A stretch of 64,000 nucleotides of DNA from Bacillota bacterium (GCA_023435895.1 JAEZLH010000027.1:186001-250000), one strand, 5' to 3'. Shown: positions 23,575-33,291, counted from the stretch's first letter. Notes: generated by a model from the letters alone, not told the origin. Numbers and translations: made by a program.

Positions 23575-26385
23575 ATGTTTCAATACTTATTTCAAAAAAT
23601 AAGAAATAAAAAATGGATGATTGTAAGTCAGTTGATTGGGATTATCCTCTTAATCGGAATTGCAGCATCGAATCCTATGTATTTGAATGCAGCTCTGTCC
23701 AGAATGTTGACAGATGAGTTCAAAGCGCAAGCTGTGAAAAATCAGGCATGGCCCTTTGAACTGAATGCCACAAGAGAGTTTGAAGTGAATGATAAGGCAG
23801 AAAAATACAATAATTTAGATGCCTATCTAACATCAATAGGGGATAAATTTGATGTTAAGCAGCATAATCTGATCCAATATAAGCAACTGGATAGTGATTT
23901 GGCAAATTCCCTGTTAGGAAGAGAAGATAATGCGGATAAAGTGTATAATCTATCCAGTATGACAGACATGGAAGACCATGTGAAAATCGTTGCTGGTAGA
24001 ATGTATTCTAATGAATTAAAAGATGGAAAAATTGAGGTTATCATCAGTGAAGCCGCTATGGTAAATCTGGATGTTCTTCTAGATGAGGAAATTCAGTTTG
24101 TTAAGCTAAAAACGCCGGATGGGAAACCTGTAATATTCAAAATAGTGGGTGTATTTCAGGATTTGGACCCTACAAAGATGTATTTCTCTGTGAAGCCGGA
24201 GGATATGACGACCCAATGCTTTATGTCGGAGCCATTGTTTAACAAGTTTTTTGTAGGTAAGGAGCTTCAACAATACAAAATGAAGATTACCTGGTTTAAT
24301 CAATTGGAATATAAGAATCTGAGTGTTCATAAAATCAGTCATATTCTAAAGGAAACCTATAATATTGCCGGTCAGGAATATAAAAATTATATAAAGCCAA
24401 ATGGTTATACTGAGGTGCTTAAGAATTTTAAGAGTAAGATGCTAAGAATTAGGACCACATTTTGGATTCTTCAGATTCCGCTATTTGTGCTACTATGTTC
24501 CTTCTTATTTATGATATCCGGACAAATGTTAAAAATGGAACAGAGTGAAATATCAGTTATGAAGAGCAGAGGCGCCGGCCGGCTTCAGATTATCGGATTA
24601 TATTTTTACCAAAGTGCCTTTTTAGCTTTGCTTGGGTTGTTACTTGGTTTGCCTCTTGGTCGATTATTTACAAGTGCGCTTGGGAGCACAAATGAATTTT
24701 TACAATTCTCAAGCTTAAGAAACTTAAATATTGATTTTAATGGGGAAGTGTTATTGTATGGTATAGCGGCAGCGTTGCTTACCATGCTGGTGACCATTAT
24801 ACCGGTGTTTCGTTATTCTGATATTTCCATCGTTATGTTAAAGCAGCAAAGCTATCAGAATAAACGACCTTTCTGGGAGCGATTCTTTTTGGATTTTATT
24901 TTGCTTGGAGTATCTCTTTATGGTTATTATACATATTCGAAGAATACTTCGGGGATTGTCGCATCAGTAGCCGGAGGTGATGGTGCAGAGCCGTTATTAT
25001 ATCTTGGAAGTTCTGTTTTTGTATTGAGTCTCGGTATGCTGTATATGAGGATTCAGCCTTTGATTATTCATTTAATCTATCATATGGGACGCAATCGTTG
25101 GAAACCGGCTGCTTATACTTCTTTCCTACAGACAATTCGTAACGGCAAAAAGCAACAGTTTATTATGCTTTTTATGATTATGATGGTATCACTTGGAATT
25201 TTTGATTCTGTTGTTGCAAGAACAATTGTAGTAAATGCGGAGAAGAATATAACTTATTTGGATGGAGCAGATCTATCAACATTGGAGTTATGGAAAAATA
25301 ATGGGACCGGGTCAGCAATGGGACAAGGACAGGAGTTTACTTATTATGAACCGGATTATGATAGATATGCAACCATTGAAGGGGTGAAAGCCACCACCAA
25401 GGTGATGCTTGACCAAGAGGCCTATCTCAATGATCAAAATCAAGCAGATACGCTGAAGGGCAGACTTACTTTGATGGGGATTCATACGAAAGAGTTCGGT
25501 ACTATGGTTCCTCTTTCCAAAAACCTAAACGAAGAAAATTATTATGAGTTGCTGAACAAATTGGCAGAAGATGAAAGCAATATATTGGTGTCCTACAATT
25601 TTAAGGATAAGCTTGGCTATCATATCGGTGATAAATTAGAGGTGAAAAATCATAAAGACAAGTCCTATAAGGGAACCATCTGTGGATTTTTCCGTTATTG
25701 GCCAACTTATAAGGACAGTGGTTCCGTTGTGACTGAGGAAGGAAAGTATAAGGAAGAAGATCTTTATCGGGTAATCGGAAATATTGCCTCCTTGCAAGAT
25801 AAACTTGGAATTACGCCCTATTATGTATTTATGGATTTTGATCATTCTGTCGGAACAAAGGGGTATTATGATTTTGTAAAGAAGAATGATATTCTAGTGA
25901 ACGATTATACAGATATGACAAAGGATTTGGATAATATCAGAACCGATACTCTATTTCAAGGAACCAATGGTATTTTAACAATGAGTTTTATTGTAATTCT
26001 GGTTCTATGTATCATCGGATATTTAATTTACTGGATATTATCAATAAGGTCCAGAGAGCTTTTATTTGGTGTTCTTCGGGCAATGGGAATGAGGAAGAAA
26101 GAGATTTACCAAATGCTGATCAGCGAACAGCTATTTTCGGGTATATTCCCAATTGTTGCAGGCAGCGGGATAGGATATCTTGCGTCACTTTTATTTGTGC
26201 CATTATTACAGACAGCGTATGCTACATCAGAACAGGTACTTCCACTAAAGCTTATGATACAGCCAAGTGATATGATACGATTATTTGTTGTAATCTTTTT
26301 GGTGCTCTTAATCAGCCTTGCGGTTATTATGAGAATTGTTTCTAGGCTCAATATTACGAATGCCCTAAAGCTTGGTGAGGATTAG
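23575..26385 (+). CDS. FtsX/MacB-type ABC permease
   Basis: 936 residues, about ten transmembrane helices: one near 16-36, then 294-316, 340-363, 392-411, 437-452, 475-492, 527-546, 800-822, 852-877 and 900-922. Two FtsX cores are recognisable; the last has RSRELLFGVLRAMGMRKKEIYQM. Large extracellular domains lie at about 40-290 and 550-800 (MacB periplasmic-core-like). Such double-FtsX permeases in Gram-positives export or sense peptides and lipids. Only one permease is encoded in the cassette, so it is probably a single-chain complete membrane unit. Confidence 0.88.
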   Translation: MFQYLFQKIRNKKWMIVSQLIGIILLIGIAASNPMYLNAALSRMLTDEFKAQAVKNQAWPFELNATREFEVNDKAEKYNNLDAYLTSIGDKFDVKQHNLIQYKQLDSDLANSLLGREDNADKVYNLSSMTDMEDHVKIVAGRMYSNELKDGKIEVIISEAAMVNLDVLLDEEIQFVKLKTPDGKPVIFKIVGVFQDLDPTKMYFSVKPEDMTTQCFMSEPLFNKFFVGKELQQYKMKITWFNQLEYKNLSVHKISHILKETYNIAGQEYKNYIKPNGYTEVLKNFKSKMLRIRTTFWILQIPLFVLLCSFLFMISGQMLKMEQSEISVMKSRGAGRLQIIGLYFYQSAFLALLGLLLGLPLGRLFTSALGSTNEFLQFSSLRNLNIDFNGEVLLYGIAAALLTMLVTIIPVFRYSDISIVMLKQQSYQNKRPFWERFFLDFILLGVSLYGYYTYSKNTSGIVASVAGGDGAEPLLYLGSSVFVLSLGMLYMRIQPLIIHLIYHMGRNRWKPAAYTSFLQTIRNGKKQQFIMLFMIMMVSLGIFDSVVARTIVVNAEKNITYLDGADLSTLELWKNNGTGSAMGQGQEFTYYEPDYDRYATIEGVKATTKVMLDQEAYLNDQNQADTLKGRLTLMGIHTKEFGTMVPLSKNLNEENYYELLNKLAEDESNILVSYNFKDKLGYHIGDKLEVKNHKDKSYKGTICGFFRYWPTYKDSGSVVTEEGKYKEEDLYRVIGNIASLQDKLGITPYYVFMDFDHSVGTKGYYDFVKKNDILVNDYTDMTKDLDNIRTDTLFQGTNGILTMSFIVILVLCIIGYLIYWILSIRSRELLFGVLRAMGMRKKEIYQMLISEQLFSGIFPIVAGSGIGYLASLLFVPLLQTAYATSEQVLPLKLMIQPSDMIRLFVVIFLVLLISLAVIMRIVSRLNITNALKLGED

Positions 26386-26475
26386 CATATATTCTGAAAG
26401 AAGAAGCTTACATATATGGTGGGTGCTTCAATCGTACAAATTTTAAGCGTAATATTACGCAAGAATGAGGTAAAT

Positions 26476-27162
26476 ATGAATCAATCATTAATAAGTGTGG
26501 AACATGTCAATCAAATCTTTAATAAGGGAAGATCAAATGAGTTCCATGCCTTGAAGGATATTAATTTTCAAATAAAAGAAAAAGGTTTGATCATTTTGCG
26601 AGGGAGGTCTGGGTCCGGTAAGACTACTTTGCTAAATCTTTTAGGAGCCCTAGATTATCCAGAGAGTGGTGTGGTGAACTTTGACGGTCAAAATATTGTT
26701 GATTTTTCAGAAGCCAAACGAGAAAATCTGAGAAGAGAACAGTTTGGATTTGTATTTCAATCCGTGTCCTTAGTTCCGATGATGAGTGCTTATGAGAATG
26801 TGGAGTTGGCAATGCGTCTTGCCAATGTAAAAGAAAACCGAAGGGAAAGAGTGGAGGAAGCTCTGCATATGGTGGGTCTTGGAAATCGTATGCATCATAT
26901 GCCTGCAGAGATGTCAGGTGGTGAGCAGCAAAGAGTTGCTATAGCCAGAGCAGTATCCCACAGCCCAAGAATTATATTTGCCGACGAGCCCACTGCGGAA
27001 CTTGATACTCAAACTGCCCATGAGGTAATTAAGCTCTTTAAAGAGATGATTGAACGAGTAGGAATTACCATTGTAATGACCACCCATGATATTAGCATGA
27101 TGAACCTGGGCGATATGCTGATACAGCTGGAAGACGGTAAGGTAATAGACGTCAAACAGTAA
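26476..27162 (+). CDS. ABC transporter ATP-binding protein (MacB/LolD family), first
   Basis: 228 residues. Walker A in RGRSGSGKTTLLN, Q-loop FVFQSVSLVPMMSAYENVELAM, signature MSGGEQQRVAIARA, Walker B IIFADEPTAELD, switch His in TTHDISM: all complete. The ATG at 26476 is preferred over the in-frame ATG at 26416 because GAGGT precedes it and the family starts just before SLISVEHVNQIF. Together with the second ATPase it could make a heterodimeric motor for the permease. Confidence 0.92.
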   Translation: MNQSLISVEHVNQIFNKGRSNEFHALKDINFQIKEKGLIILRGRSGSGKTTLLNLLGALDYPESGVVNFDGQNIVDFSEAKRENLRREQFGFVFQSVSLVPMMSAYENVELAMRLANVKENRRERVEEALHMVGLGNRMHHMPAEMSGGEQQRVAIARAVSHSPRIIFADEPTAELDTQTAHEVIKLFKEMIERVGITIVMTTHDISMMNLGDMLIQLEDGKVIDVKQ

Positions 27163-27200
27163 AGTGACAGGATTGATAGGGGAGAGGAAAGGATAATTGT

Positions 27201-28085
27201 ATGGCTGAAGCAATGGTAAAATCAGATAACTTGGTTAAAATATATAAGACAAAGGACATAGAGGTCTTAGCGTTGCAGGGACTTGACTTGACCGTGGAAG
27301 CAGGAGAGTTCATGGCTATAATCGGTAATTCAGGCAGCGGAAAAAGTACCTTTCTCAATATGATTGGAGGACTAGATCGTCCAAGTGCCGGGAAGCTTTA
27401 TGTGGATGGGAAAAACCTTTTTACAATGACCAATAAAGAATTAGTGGATTATAAACGCAATACGGTTGGTTTTGTATGGCAGAATAATGCCAGAAACTTG
27501 GTTCCTTATCTGTCCGTTCTAGAGAATATTAAAATGCCCATGCAATTTTCAGGACTTAAGGATAAAAAGGAAAAGGCACTGGAGCTTTTAGATATGGTAG
27601 GATTGTCAAAGAAAAAGGATAATAAGCTCTACCAATTATCCGGTGGAGAGCAGCAGAGAATCGCAATTGCAATTGCTCTTGCTAACTCTCCAAAGGTATT
27701 ATTAGCAGACGAACCCACCGGAGCAGTTGACCGGGCAACGGCAGATGTTATCTTTGATGTATTCCGCCGCTTAAATCGTGAACTCGGTTTGACCTTGATT
27801 GTGGTAACCCATGATGTTGAACTATCTTCAAAGGTGGAGCGCGTTGCGGCAATACGGGATGGTAAAATCAGCAGTGAATTACTACTTCATGAAGCAATAA
27901 ATTTGGATGCAGAAGAAGCTCATATTGACGGATGGGGACGAAAGACCAGTCAAAAGGAATATGTTGTTGTGGATAGGGCCGGTCGTATCCAAATTCCGCG
28001 AGAAGTGTTAAATGATATGGGTTTGGAGGGGAATAAATTGGTACTGGATTATCAGGACGGAAGAATTACAATTGATAAACCGTAA
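27201..28085 (+). CDS. ABC transporter ATP-binding protein with C-terminal AbrB-like domain
   Basis: 294 residues. An intact ATPase core: Walker A IGNSGSGKSTFLN, signature LSGGEQQRIAIAIA, Walker B VLLADEPTGAVD, switch VTHDVEL. About 65 residues follow the core; the last 45 (about 250-294) read VVVDRAGRIQIPREVLNDMG and LVLDYQDGRITIDKP, matching the SpoVT/AbrB swapped-hairpin pattern (DxxGRIxIPxEL). AbrB domains dimerise and usually bind DNA; on an ATPase the domain may serve dimerisation or gene control. Stop is followed by a strong terminator. Confidence 0.9.
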   Translation: MAEAMVKSDNLVKIYKTKDIEVLALQGLDLTVEAGEFMAIIGNSGSGKSTFLNMIGGLDRPSAGKLYVDGKNLFTMTNKELVDYKRNTVGFVWQNNARNLVPYLSVLENIKMPMQFSGLKDKKEKALELLDMVGLSKKKDNKLYQLSGGEQQRIAIAIALANSPKVLLADEPTGAVDRATADVIFDVFRRLNRELGLTLIVVTHDVELSSKVERVAAIRDGKISSELLLHEAINLDAEEAHIDGWGRKTSQKEYVVVDRAGRIQIPREVLNDMGLEGNKLVLDYQDGRITIDKP

Positions 28086-28166
28086 TTTATGGATGAAAAT
28101 TTGACCCCAACTCATTATAGTTGGAATTTAATTGGATAGGTAGTAAAAGACACTATAGGAAATTGG

Positions 28167-28226
28167 AAGGGATGGTTGTAAGGTATAGGACTTTGATAAT
28201 ACCGCGAACAACCATCCTTGTGATTT
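28167..28226 (+). terminator. Terminator of the exporter cassette
   Basis: AAGG/GATGGTTGT pairs with ACAACCATCCTT (12 bp, one bulge); an inner GGTAT/ATACC helix extends it, then TGATTTTT. Confidence 0.85.
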
Positions 28227-28238
28227 TTGGATTGCAAA

Positions 28239-28308
28239 TACTCCTTTTCGAAAATCATTTATCGTAATCATTATGCAAAGTTCTAAATTGGGAGTGAACA
28301 GTAACATG
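28239..28308 (+). repeat. Dispersed intergenic repeat, copy A
   Basis: Contains TTATCGTAATCATTATGC, AAGTTCTAAATTGGGAGTG and AACAGTAACATGA, matching copy B (60246-60308) with a handful of substitutions and one deleted base, and the 3' half of copy C (47501-47547). It ends 33 nt before the -35 box of the MFS promoter. No protein is likely. Confidence 0.75.
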
Positions 28309-28341
28309 ATTTTCCTATTTTAATATAAAAGGTATATTTGC

Positions 28342-28370
28342 TTGACGGAATGAATAAGGTATAGTAAACT
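28342..28370 (+). promoter_or_regulatory. Putative promoter of the MFS gene
   Basis: TTGACG and TAAACT with 17-nt spacing, 120 nt before the start; a better -10 box TATAGT lies only 12 nt from the same -35. Confidence 0.4.
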
Positions 28371-28489
28371 ATAGATACTTAATAAAGGAACTTTACAAAG
28401 AGTATTTATTAAGATTGCAATTAGAATTATTGGAAAAGCAAACAGCAAGTGCTATTCCTTGATAAAGATGAATTTAAAGGAGAATAACG

Positions 28490-29695
28490 ATGGCAACCGG
28501 TTTTTTAATTATTATTTATTTGGCGTTTATAAGTTTAGGACTTCCGGATTCTTTACTTGGTTCTGCGTGGCCAATGATGTGGCCGGATCTGGGGACTTCA
28601 TTTGGAAGTGCAGGAATAATTACCATGGTTTTATCAGGAGGAACAATAATCTCTAGTTTTTTCAGCGGCAGAGTAATTAAATTCCTTGGAACAGGTAAAG
28701 TTACTTTAATTAGTTGTATTCTAACTGCTGGACCGCTTCTAGGTATTTCGATGGCTCCATCTCTCGTCTGGATTATCCTCCTAGCCATTCCGCTTGGCTT
28801 AGGCGCGGGTTCAGTGGATGCGGCACTCAATCATTATGTTGCAGAGAATTATAAAGCCCATCATATGAATTGGCTCCATTGTTTTTGGGGCGTGGGTGCT
28901 ACGATGGGACCTATTATAATGTCCTTCTACATTACAAAGCACAATTCCTGGAGGGATGGTTATGGTGCAGTATCAATCATTCAGTTCACATTTGTCGTGA
29001 TTTTGTTCCTTACACTTCCATTATGGAAGAAGGTTTCTAAAATCCATGAGCTTGAACGTGAACAAAGCAATAGAGAGTTATCTATGCAGAAGCCTTCTGA
29101 AGAACAAAGCAATATTCAACCCACACGAAATGTGTTTCAGATTAAAGGGGTAAGTAATACGTTACTTGCATTCCTATTATATTGCGGAGTGGAGATGAGC
29201 GTGGGACTCTGGGGTGCGAGTTATTTGGTTGGAGCCAGACATATTTCTGCTGAACAGGCAGCAGGATGGGTCTCTCTTTATTATGGAGGGATTACGGCCG
29301 GAAGATTTATCACTGGGTTTATTACTATGAAAGTTGGGAATCTTACCTTGATACGTTATGGGCAGATATTGGCCATAATCGGAGCTGGATTATTATTAAT
29401 ACCACTGCCGGTACAATATTCGCTGATTGGTCTTGTACTAATTGGGTTAGGGCTTGCACCCATCTATCCTGGGTTAATCCACGAGACACCAAAAAGATTT
29501 GGTAGTGAGAATTCAGCAAACCTGATTGGTTATCAAATGGCGGTTGCCTATACAGGAAGCACTTTTTTACCCCCACTTCTTGGATTGATTGCTACAAAAA
29601 CAAGTATTTCTGTACTACCAATACTAATCTCTGTATACCTTGTATTCATGTTTTTAAGTACAGAGAGAGTAAATAAGGTATTACGTATTAAATAG
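28490..29695 (+). CDS. Major facilitator superfamily transporter
   Basis: 401 residues, about 12 helices in two halves, with a polar loop of about 35 residues (ELEREQSNRELSMQKPSEEQSNIQP) between helices 6 and 7. SGRVIKFLGTGKV is the loop 2-3 motif. LGLPDSLLGSAWPMM at the start and GLGLAPIYPGLIHETPKRFG late in the protein resemble the fucose-permease (FHS) group of sugar transporters. AAGGAG is 9 nt before the ATG. The downstream ROK regulator supports a sugar or sugar-derivative substrate, inferred only. Confidence 0.88.
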   Translation: MATGFLIIIYLAFISLGLPDSLLGSAWPMMWPDLGTSFGSAGIITMVLSGGTIISSFFSGRVIKFLGTGKVTLISCILTAGPLLGISMAPSLVWIILLAIPLGLGAGSVDAALNHYVAENYKAHHMNWLHCFWGVGATMGPIIMSFYITKHNSWRDGYGAVSIIQFTFVVILFLTLPLWKKVSKIHELEREQSNRELSMQKPSEEQSNIQPTRNVFQIKGVSNTLLAFLLYCGVEMSVGLWGASYLVGARHISAEQAAGWVSLYYGGITAGRFITGFITMKVGNLTLIRYGQILAIIGAGLLLIPLPVQYSLIGLVLIGLGLAPIYPGLIHETPKRFGSENSANLIGYQMAVAYTGSTFLPPLLGLIATKTSISVLPILISVYLVFMFLSTERVNKVLRIK

Positions 29696-29825
29696 CTTGT
29701 AGCCAAATGGCATCAGTAATCCATAAGGTGCATATACCATCTTTCGCAATGTTGATCTATCTATGAGGTTATGAATGTTGTGTCCGCATTATCTCATCCG
29801 ATATTTAATAAAAATGGAGTAATAA

Positions 29826-30833
29826 ATGATTAAGAAAAGTAATATTATTAAAGATTTAAACCTAAATAAACTACGTAAGGCACTAAAAGAAGTGGATAAA
29901 GCGACCAAGCCTCAGTTGGCTCAGCTTACAGGATTAAGTGTAGTTACAATCAATTCATTAGTGAATACACTGATTACAATTGGGGAAATCGTGGAAGCTG
30001 AGGTGGTTAGTTCCGAAGGCGGGCGTCCGGCTTTGTCATATCATTATAATTCGGAATACAGGCTTGCACTAGCGATCTATATGCTTGAAGAACAGGGAGT
30101 TGATAAAGCTTTTTACCGTGTGATAAATCTCAGAGGAGAGGTTATTAATTCATCGGAGCAAAGACTTGTGGATGTGCAAATCAATTCCTTTGATCGTTGT
30201 ATTGAAGAAAGTTTGATTCGTTATCCCAATATTCAGGCTATCTGTTTTGGAGTACCGGGAGAAGAAATAGAACACCGGCTTATCATTATTGATTACGAGG
30301 GATTGAGAAATCAGTCACTATCTGAATATATTTCTAGGAAATTTCAGAAAAAAGTGTGTGTAGAAAATGACATCAATGCTGCAGTTATGGGGTATGCCCA
30401 CAGAAGTGGAACAACAGGTGGGGAATGTATTGTGGGATTGTATTTTCCTGGAAAGTATCCCCCGGGTGGTGGAATCTATTTCAACAACCAGATCTATAAG
30501 GGGAGGAACGGTTTGGCAGGAGAGATTAAGTATCTTCCCTTTGGAATTGATTGGGACACCTTTAACTATGATCCACTAGTATATGAAGATGTTATTATAA
30601 GAATAATACAAGCGTTTCAATGTATGTACAATCCCGATGAAATAGTTCTTTATGGTGAGATGGTCAATCAGAGGATAAACCAGCTAGTACAAGAACGGTG
30701 CGCTTCCATGGTTGAAAAATTATTATTAGCTAAGCTTCATAAATCAGAGCAATTAAACCGGGATTTTGAAGTCGGAATATGCCAAATTGCACTTGAAATG
30801 ATTAATACGGAAAAGGATTTGGAAAGAATTTAA
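29826..30833 (+). CDS. ROK family transcriptional regulator
   Basis: 335 residues. An N-terminal winged helix (KATKPQLAQLTGLSVVTINSLVNTLITIGEIVEA, about 25-60) is fused to a ROK domain with ENDINAAVMGYAHRSG, and with GGIYFNNQIYKGRNGLAGEIKYLPF where kinases have the ExGH and CxCGxxGC zinc site. That zinc-cysteine cluster is absent, so this is a regulator and not a sugar kinase. It starts 130 nt after the MFS gene, likely controlling it in response to a sugar. The ribosome site is weak (GGAG, 9 nt). Confidence 0.86.
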   Translation: MIKKSNIIKDLNLNKLRKALKEVDKATKPQLAQLTGLSVVTINSLVNTLITIGEIVEAEVVSSEGGRPALSYHYNSEYRLALAIYMLEEQGVDKAFYRVINLRGEVINSSEQRLVDVQINSFDRCIEESLIRYPNIQAICFGVPGEEIEHRLIIIDYEGLRNQSLSEYISRKFQKKVCVENDINAAVMGYAHRSGTTGGECIVGLYFPGKYPPGGGIYFNNQIYKGRNGLAGEIKYLPFGIDWDTFNYDPLVYEDVIIRIIQAFQCMYNPDEIVLYGEMVNQRINQLVQERCASMVEKLLLAKLHKSEQLNRDFEVGICQIALEMINTEKDLERI

Positions 30834-30878
30834 ACATTACGAAACAATAGTCTTTATCAATAGAATCGTTATCATATG

Positions 30879-30945
30879 AGGCACTACTTCTTATTCAATA
30901 GGGTTTACCCGTTGAGGATAAGGGGGAGTGCCTTTCTATCTTTCT
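30879..30945 (+). terminator. Probable terminator after the ROK gene
   Basis: AGGCACT pairs with AGTGCCT, with inner CTTAT/ATAAG and GGGTTTACCC helices, followed by the T-rich TTCTATCTTTCT. Confidence 0.6.
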
Positions 30946-31070
30946 GTTGGAAGGTAATGTAAAATTCTCCATGGATTTGATAATGATATACTTGGCATAT
31001 GATTTTATAATTATATTTAGAGGAAGGAGTACTGTGAACAAGACAATAAAAGCGATAGGAGAAAATGCTT

Positions 31071-33140
31071 ATGAGACGAAAGGTAGTTCCAATTACGATA
31101 ATTCTATTAGTTATCCTTATAGTTTCTTTTCAGGAACAACTTAGTGCAAAAGGAGCCGCCATAAAAATAAGCAGCAGTTCCTTCACATTGGAGGCCAATC
31201 ATTATAAAACACTGTACATAAGTGGGACAAGCAAGAAAGCAGCTTGGTCCTCAAGTAATAAGAGTGTGGCAACCGTTACTTCAGGAGGAAAGGTAGTAGC
31301 GAAAGCCCCTGGAGCAGCAACAATCTATGCTAATGTAAATGGAAAAAGATTATCCAGTAAGGTCAATGTAATTAAGCTGAGTAGCACGAGCACCGCAATA
31401 GCAATGGGTAGTACAAAAACATTAAAGGTGAATGGTACTTCATCTAAAGTGATTTGGAGCACCACCAACAAAAATATTGCTACGGTGTCCTCAACTGGAG
31501 TGATATCACCAAAAAACACAGGAAAGGTAACAATCTATGGTGCAGTCGCTGGAAAGAAATTATCCTGTGTGGTAACTGTGATTAAATTAAATGCAACGAA
31601 TCTGACAATGAATTCCGGTAAAACCTTCTTGATGAAAGCGATAGGAACAACCAACAAAATAACATGGTCCTCTACGAATTCGGGAATAGCAACAATAACA
31701 AGCAATGGTACAATCACTGCAAAGGGTGAAGGAAGTGCTACTATAACAGCTTCAGTGCTTGATACTAAGATGAATGCAAAAGTTACTGTCAATAAAGTGA
31801 TAAATACTTCTAAAAAACCAACTAAGGCACCAACAAGTATGCCGACTATAACACCGACAAAGGCACCGACTATAACACCGACAAGTGTGCCGACTGTAAC
31901 ACCGACAATAACTCCCGTCATCACACCAACACAAGCACCGACTCAGTTACCCGTTATAACCCCCACACCAACAATAACGCCGTATCCTGTCCCAACACAA
32001 GCACCAACAATTGTCCCAATCCCAACTCCGGTGCCAACGCTAGCGCCGACCCCAACCCCAACTCAGTCTGTAATACCATCACCTATACCTACAAAGAAAA
32101 TTATCGGTTATTATGCCGCATGGTCAAGGTATTCCGGTTTTACACCGGATAAGTTGGATGCAAATAAACTCACACATATCAATTATGCATTTGCAGACAT
32201 AGGAACCGATTTGAAGATAAAGTTAGGATATCCGGATGTTGACCCGGCTAATATAAGTGGTTTAAACCAGCTAAAGCAAATCAATCCAAACTTAAAAACG
32301 ATCATCTCGGTTGGCGGGTATTCCTGGTCAGGCAGATTTTCGGATGTGGCATTATCGGAAACCTCCCGAGCTATTTTTGCAGATAGTTGTGTTGATTTTA
32401 TTGTGAAATATGGTTTTGATGGAATTGATCTTGATTGGGAGTATCCGGTATCCGGTGGGCTCTCGTCAAATGTAAAACGCCCCGAAGACAAGCACAACTT
32501 CACATTATTACTTCAAACGCTGAGAGAAAAGCTTAATGCAAAGGAAGTGCAAAGCGGTAAACATTATATCTTAACCTTTGCAGGAGCAGCTGGAGCTTGG
32601 TACTTAAATAATATAGAACCAACCCAAGTGAACCAATATGTAGATTATGTGAATGTAATGAGCTATGATTTGCATGGACCTTGGGAAACATATACCAACT
32701 TTAATGCACCTTTATATAGTGAGAATCCGCTAAAGCCTAATAACATCAGCGCTGATAAAAGTGTCAAAGAGTGGATACTTGCAGGATTTACAAAGAATAA
32801 AATTGTAATGGGGGTTCCCTTCTACGGATATATTTATCAATCCGTGCCCAATGTAAACAATGGATTTAATCAGATTTATTCCGGTGCATCCTCCATTACG
32901 TATAGTAAGGTGGTATCAACCTATTTAAATGCATCTGGTTATAAATATTATTATAACAGTGACGCCAAAGTTCCATGGTTGTTTAACGGTTCTACCTTTA
33001 TCACCTATGAAAATGAACTATCTATGACAGAAAAAGCACAATATATAAAAAACAATGACTTAGGTGGTGCAATGATCTGGGAGTTAAGTCAAGATCCGAA
33101 TAAGGTTTTATTGAATTCGCTGTATCAAATTTTAAAATAG
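31071..33140 (+). CDS. Secreted GH18 glycoside hydrolase with three Big_2 domains
   Basis: 689 residues from ATG 31071 (9 nt from AGGAG; ATG 31065 would be 3 nt away). Order: signal peptide (1-28); three bacterial Ig-like (Big_2) repeats at about 30-250, each with WSSxNxxxATVxxxGxV; a Pro/Thr-rich linker (about 250-345, TPTKAPTITPT type); GH18 catalytic barrel (about 350-689). Catalytic site DGIDLDWEYP (Glu is the acid) and ISVGGYSWSGRF are intact, as is the late MIWELSQD. Expected to hydrolyse chitin or related beta-1,4-GlcNAc polymers outside the cell. No sortase or dockerin motif seen. Confidence 0.93.
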   Translation: MRRKVVPITIILLVILIVSFQEQLSAKGAAIKISSSSFTLEANHYKTLYISGTSKKAAWSSSNKSVATVTSGGKVVAKAPGAATIYANVNGKRLSSKVNVIKLSSTSTAIAMGSTKTLKVNGTSSKVIWSTTNKNIATVSSTGVISPKNTGKVTIYGAVAGKKLSCVVTVIKLNATNLTMNSGKTFLMKAIGTTNKITWSSTNSGIATITSNGTITAKGEGSATITASVLDTKMNAKVTVNKVINTSKKPTKAPTSMPTITPTKAPTITPTSVPTVTPTITPVITPTQAPTQLPVITPTPTITPYPVPTQAPTIVPIPTPVPTLAPTPTPTQSVIPSPIPTKKIIGYYAAWSRYSGFTPDKLDANKLTHINYAFADIGTDLKIKLGYPDVDPANISGLNQLKQINPNLKTIISVGGYSWSGRFSDVALSETSRAIFADSCVDFIVKYGFDGIDLDWEYPVSGGLSSNVKRPEDKHNFTLLLQTLREKLNAKEVQSGKHYILTFAGAAGAWYLNNIEPTQVNQYVDYVNVMSYDLHGPWETYTNFNAPLYSENPLKPNNISADKSVKEWILAGFTKNKIVMGVPFYGYIYQSVPNVNNGFNQIYSGASSITYSKVVSTYLNASGYKYYYNSDAKVPWLFNGSTFITYENELSMTEKAQYIKNNDLGGAMIWELSQDPNKVLLNSLYQILK

Positions 33141-33154
33141 TATATAATTAATTG

Positions 33155-33231
33155 GCTGTTGCAAAGCAGAATTCTCTTTTTGGTGGTATTAACTCGCTTA
33201 GAAGGTATTGCTTTGCAACAGCTTTTGTTTT
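33155..33231 (+). terminator. Terminator of the GH18 gene
   Basis: GCTGTTGCAAAGCA pairs perfectly with its complement at 33209-33222 (14 bp), followed by TTTTGTTTT; loop about 40 nt. Confidence 0.88.
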
Positions 33232-33251
33232 CAGTGTTTACCAAAATAAGG

Positions 33252-33280
33252 TTGACAGTTATGTCTGAATGGATTATGAT
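33252..33280 (+). promoter_or_regulatory. Promoter of the blaI-M56 operon
   Basis: TTGACA and TATGAT with exactly 17 nt between them, 42 nt before the start. Confidence 0.85.
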
Positions 33281-33291
33281 ATAAACAACAA

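Noticed and set aside
31535..31934. Minus-strand frames opposite the GH18 linker
   Set aside because: Shadows of the Pro/Thr codon repeat; no start site or family.
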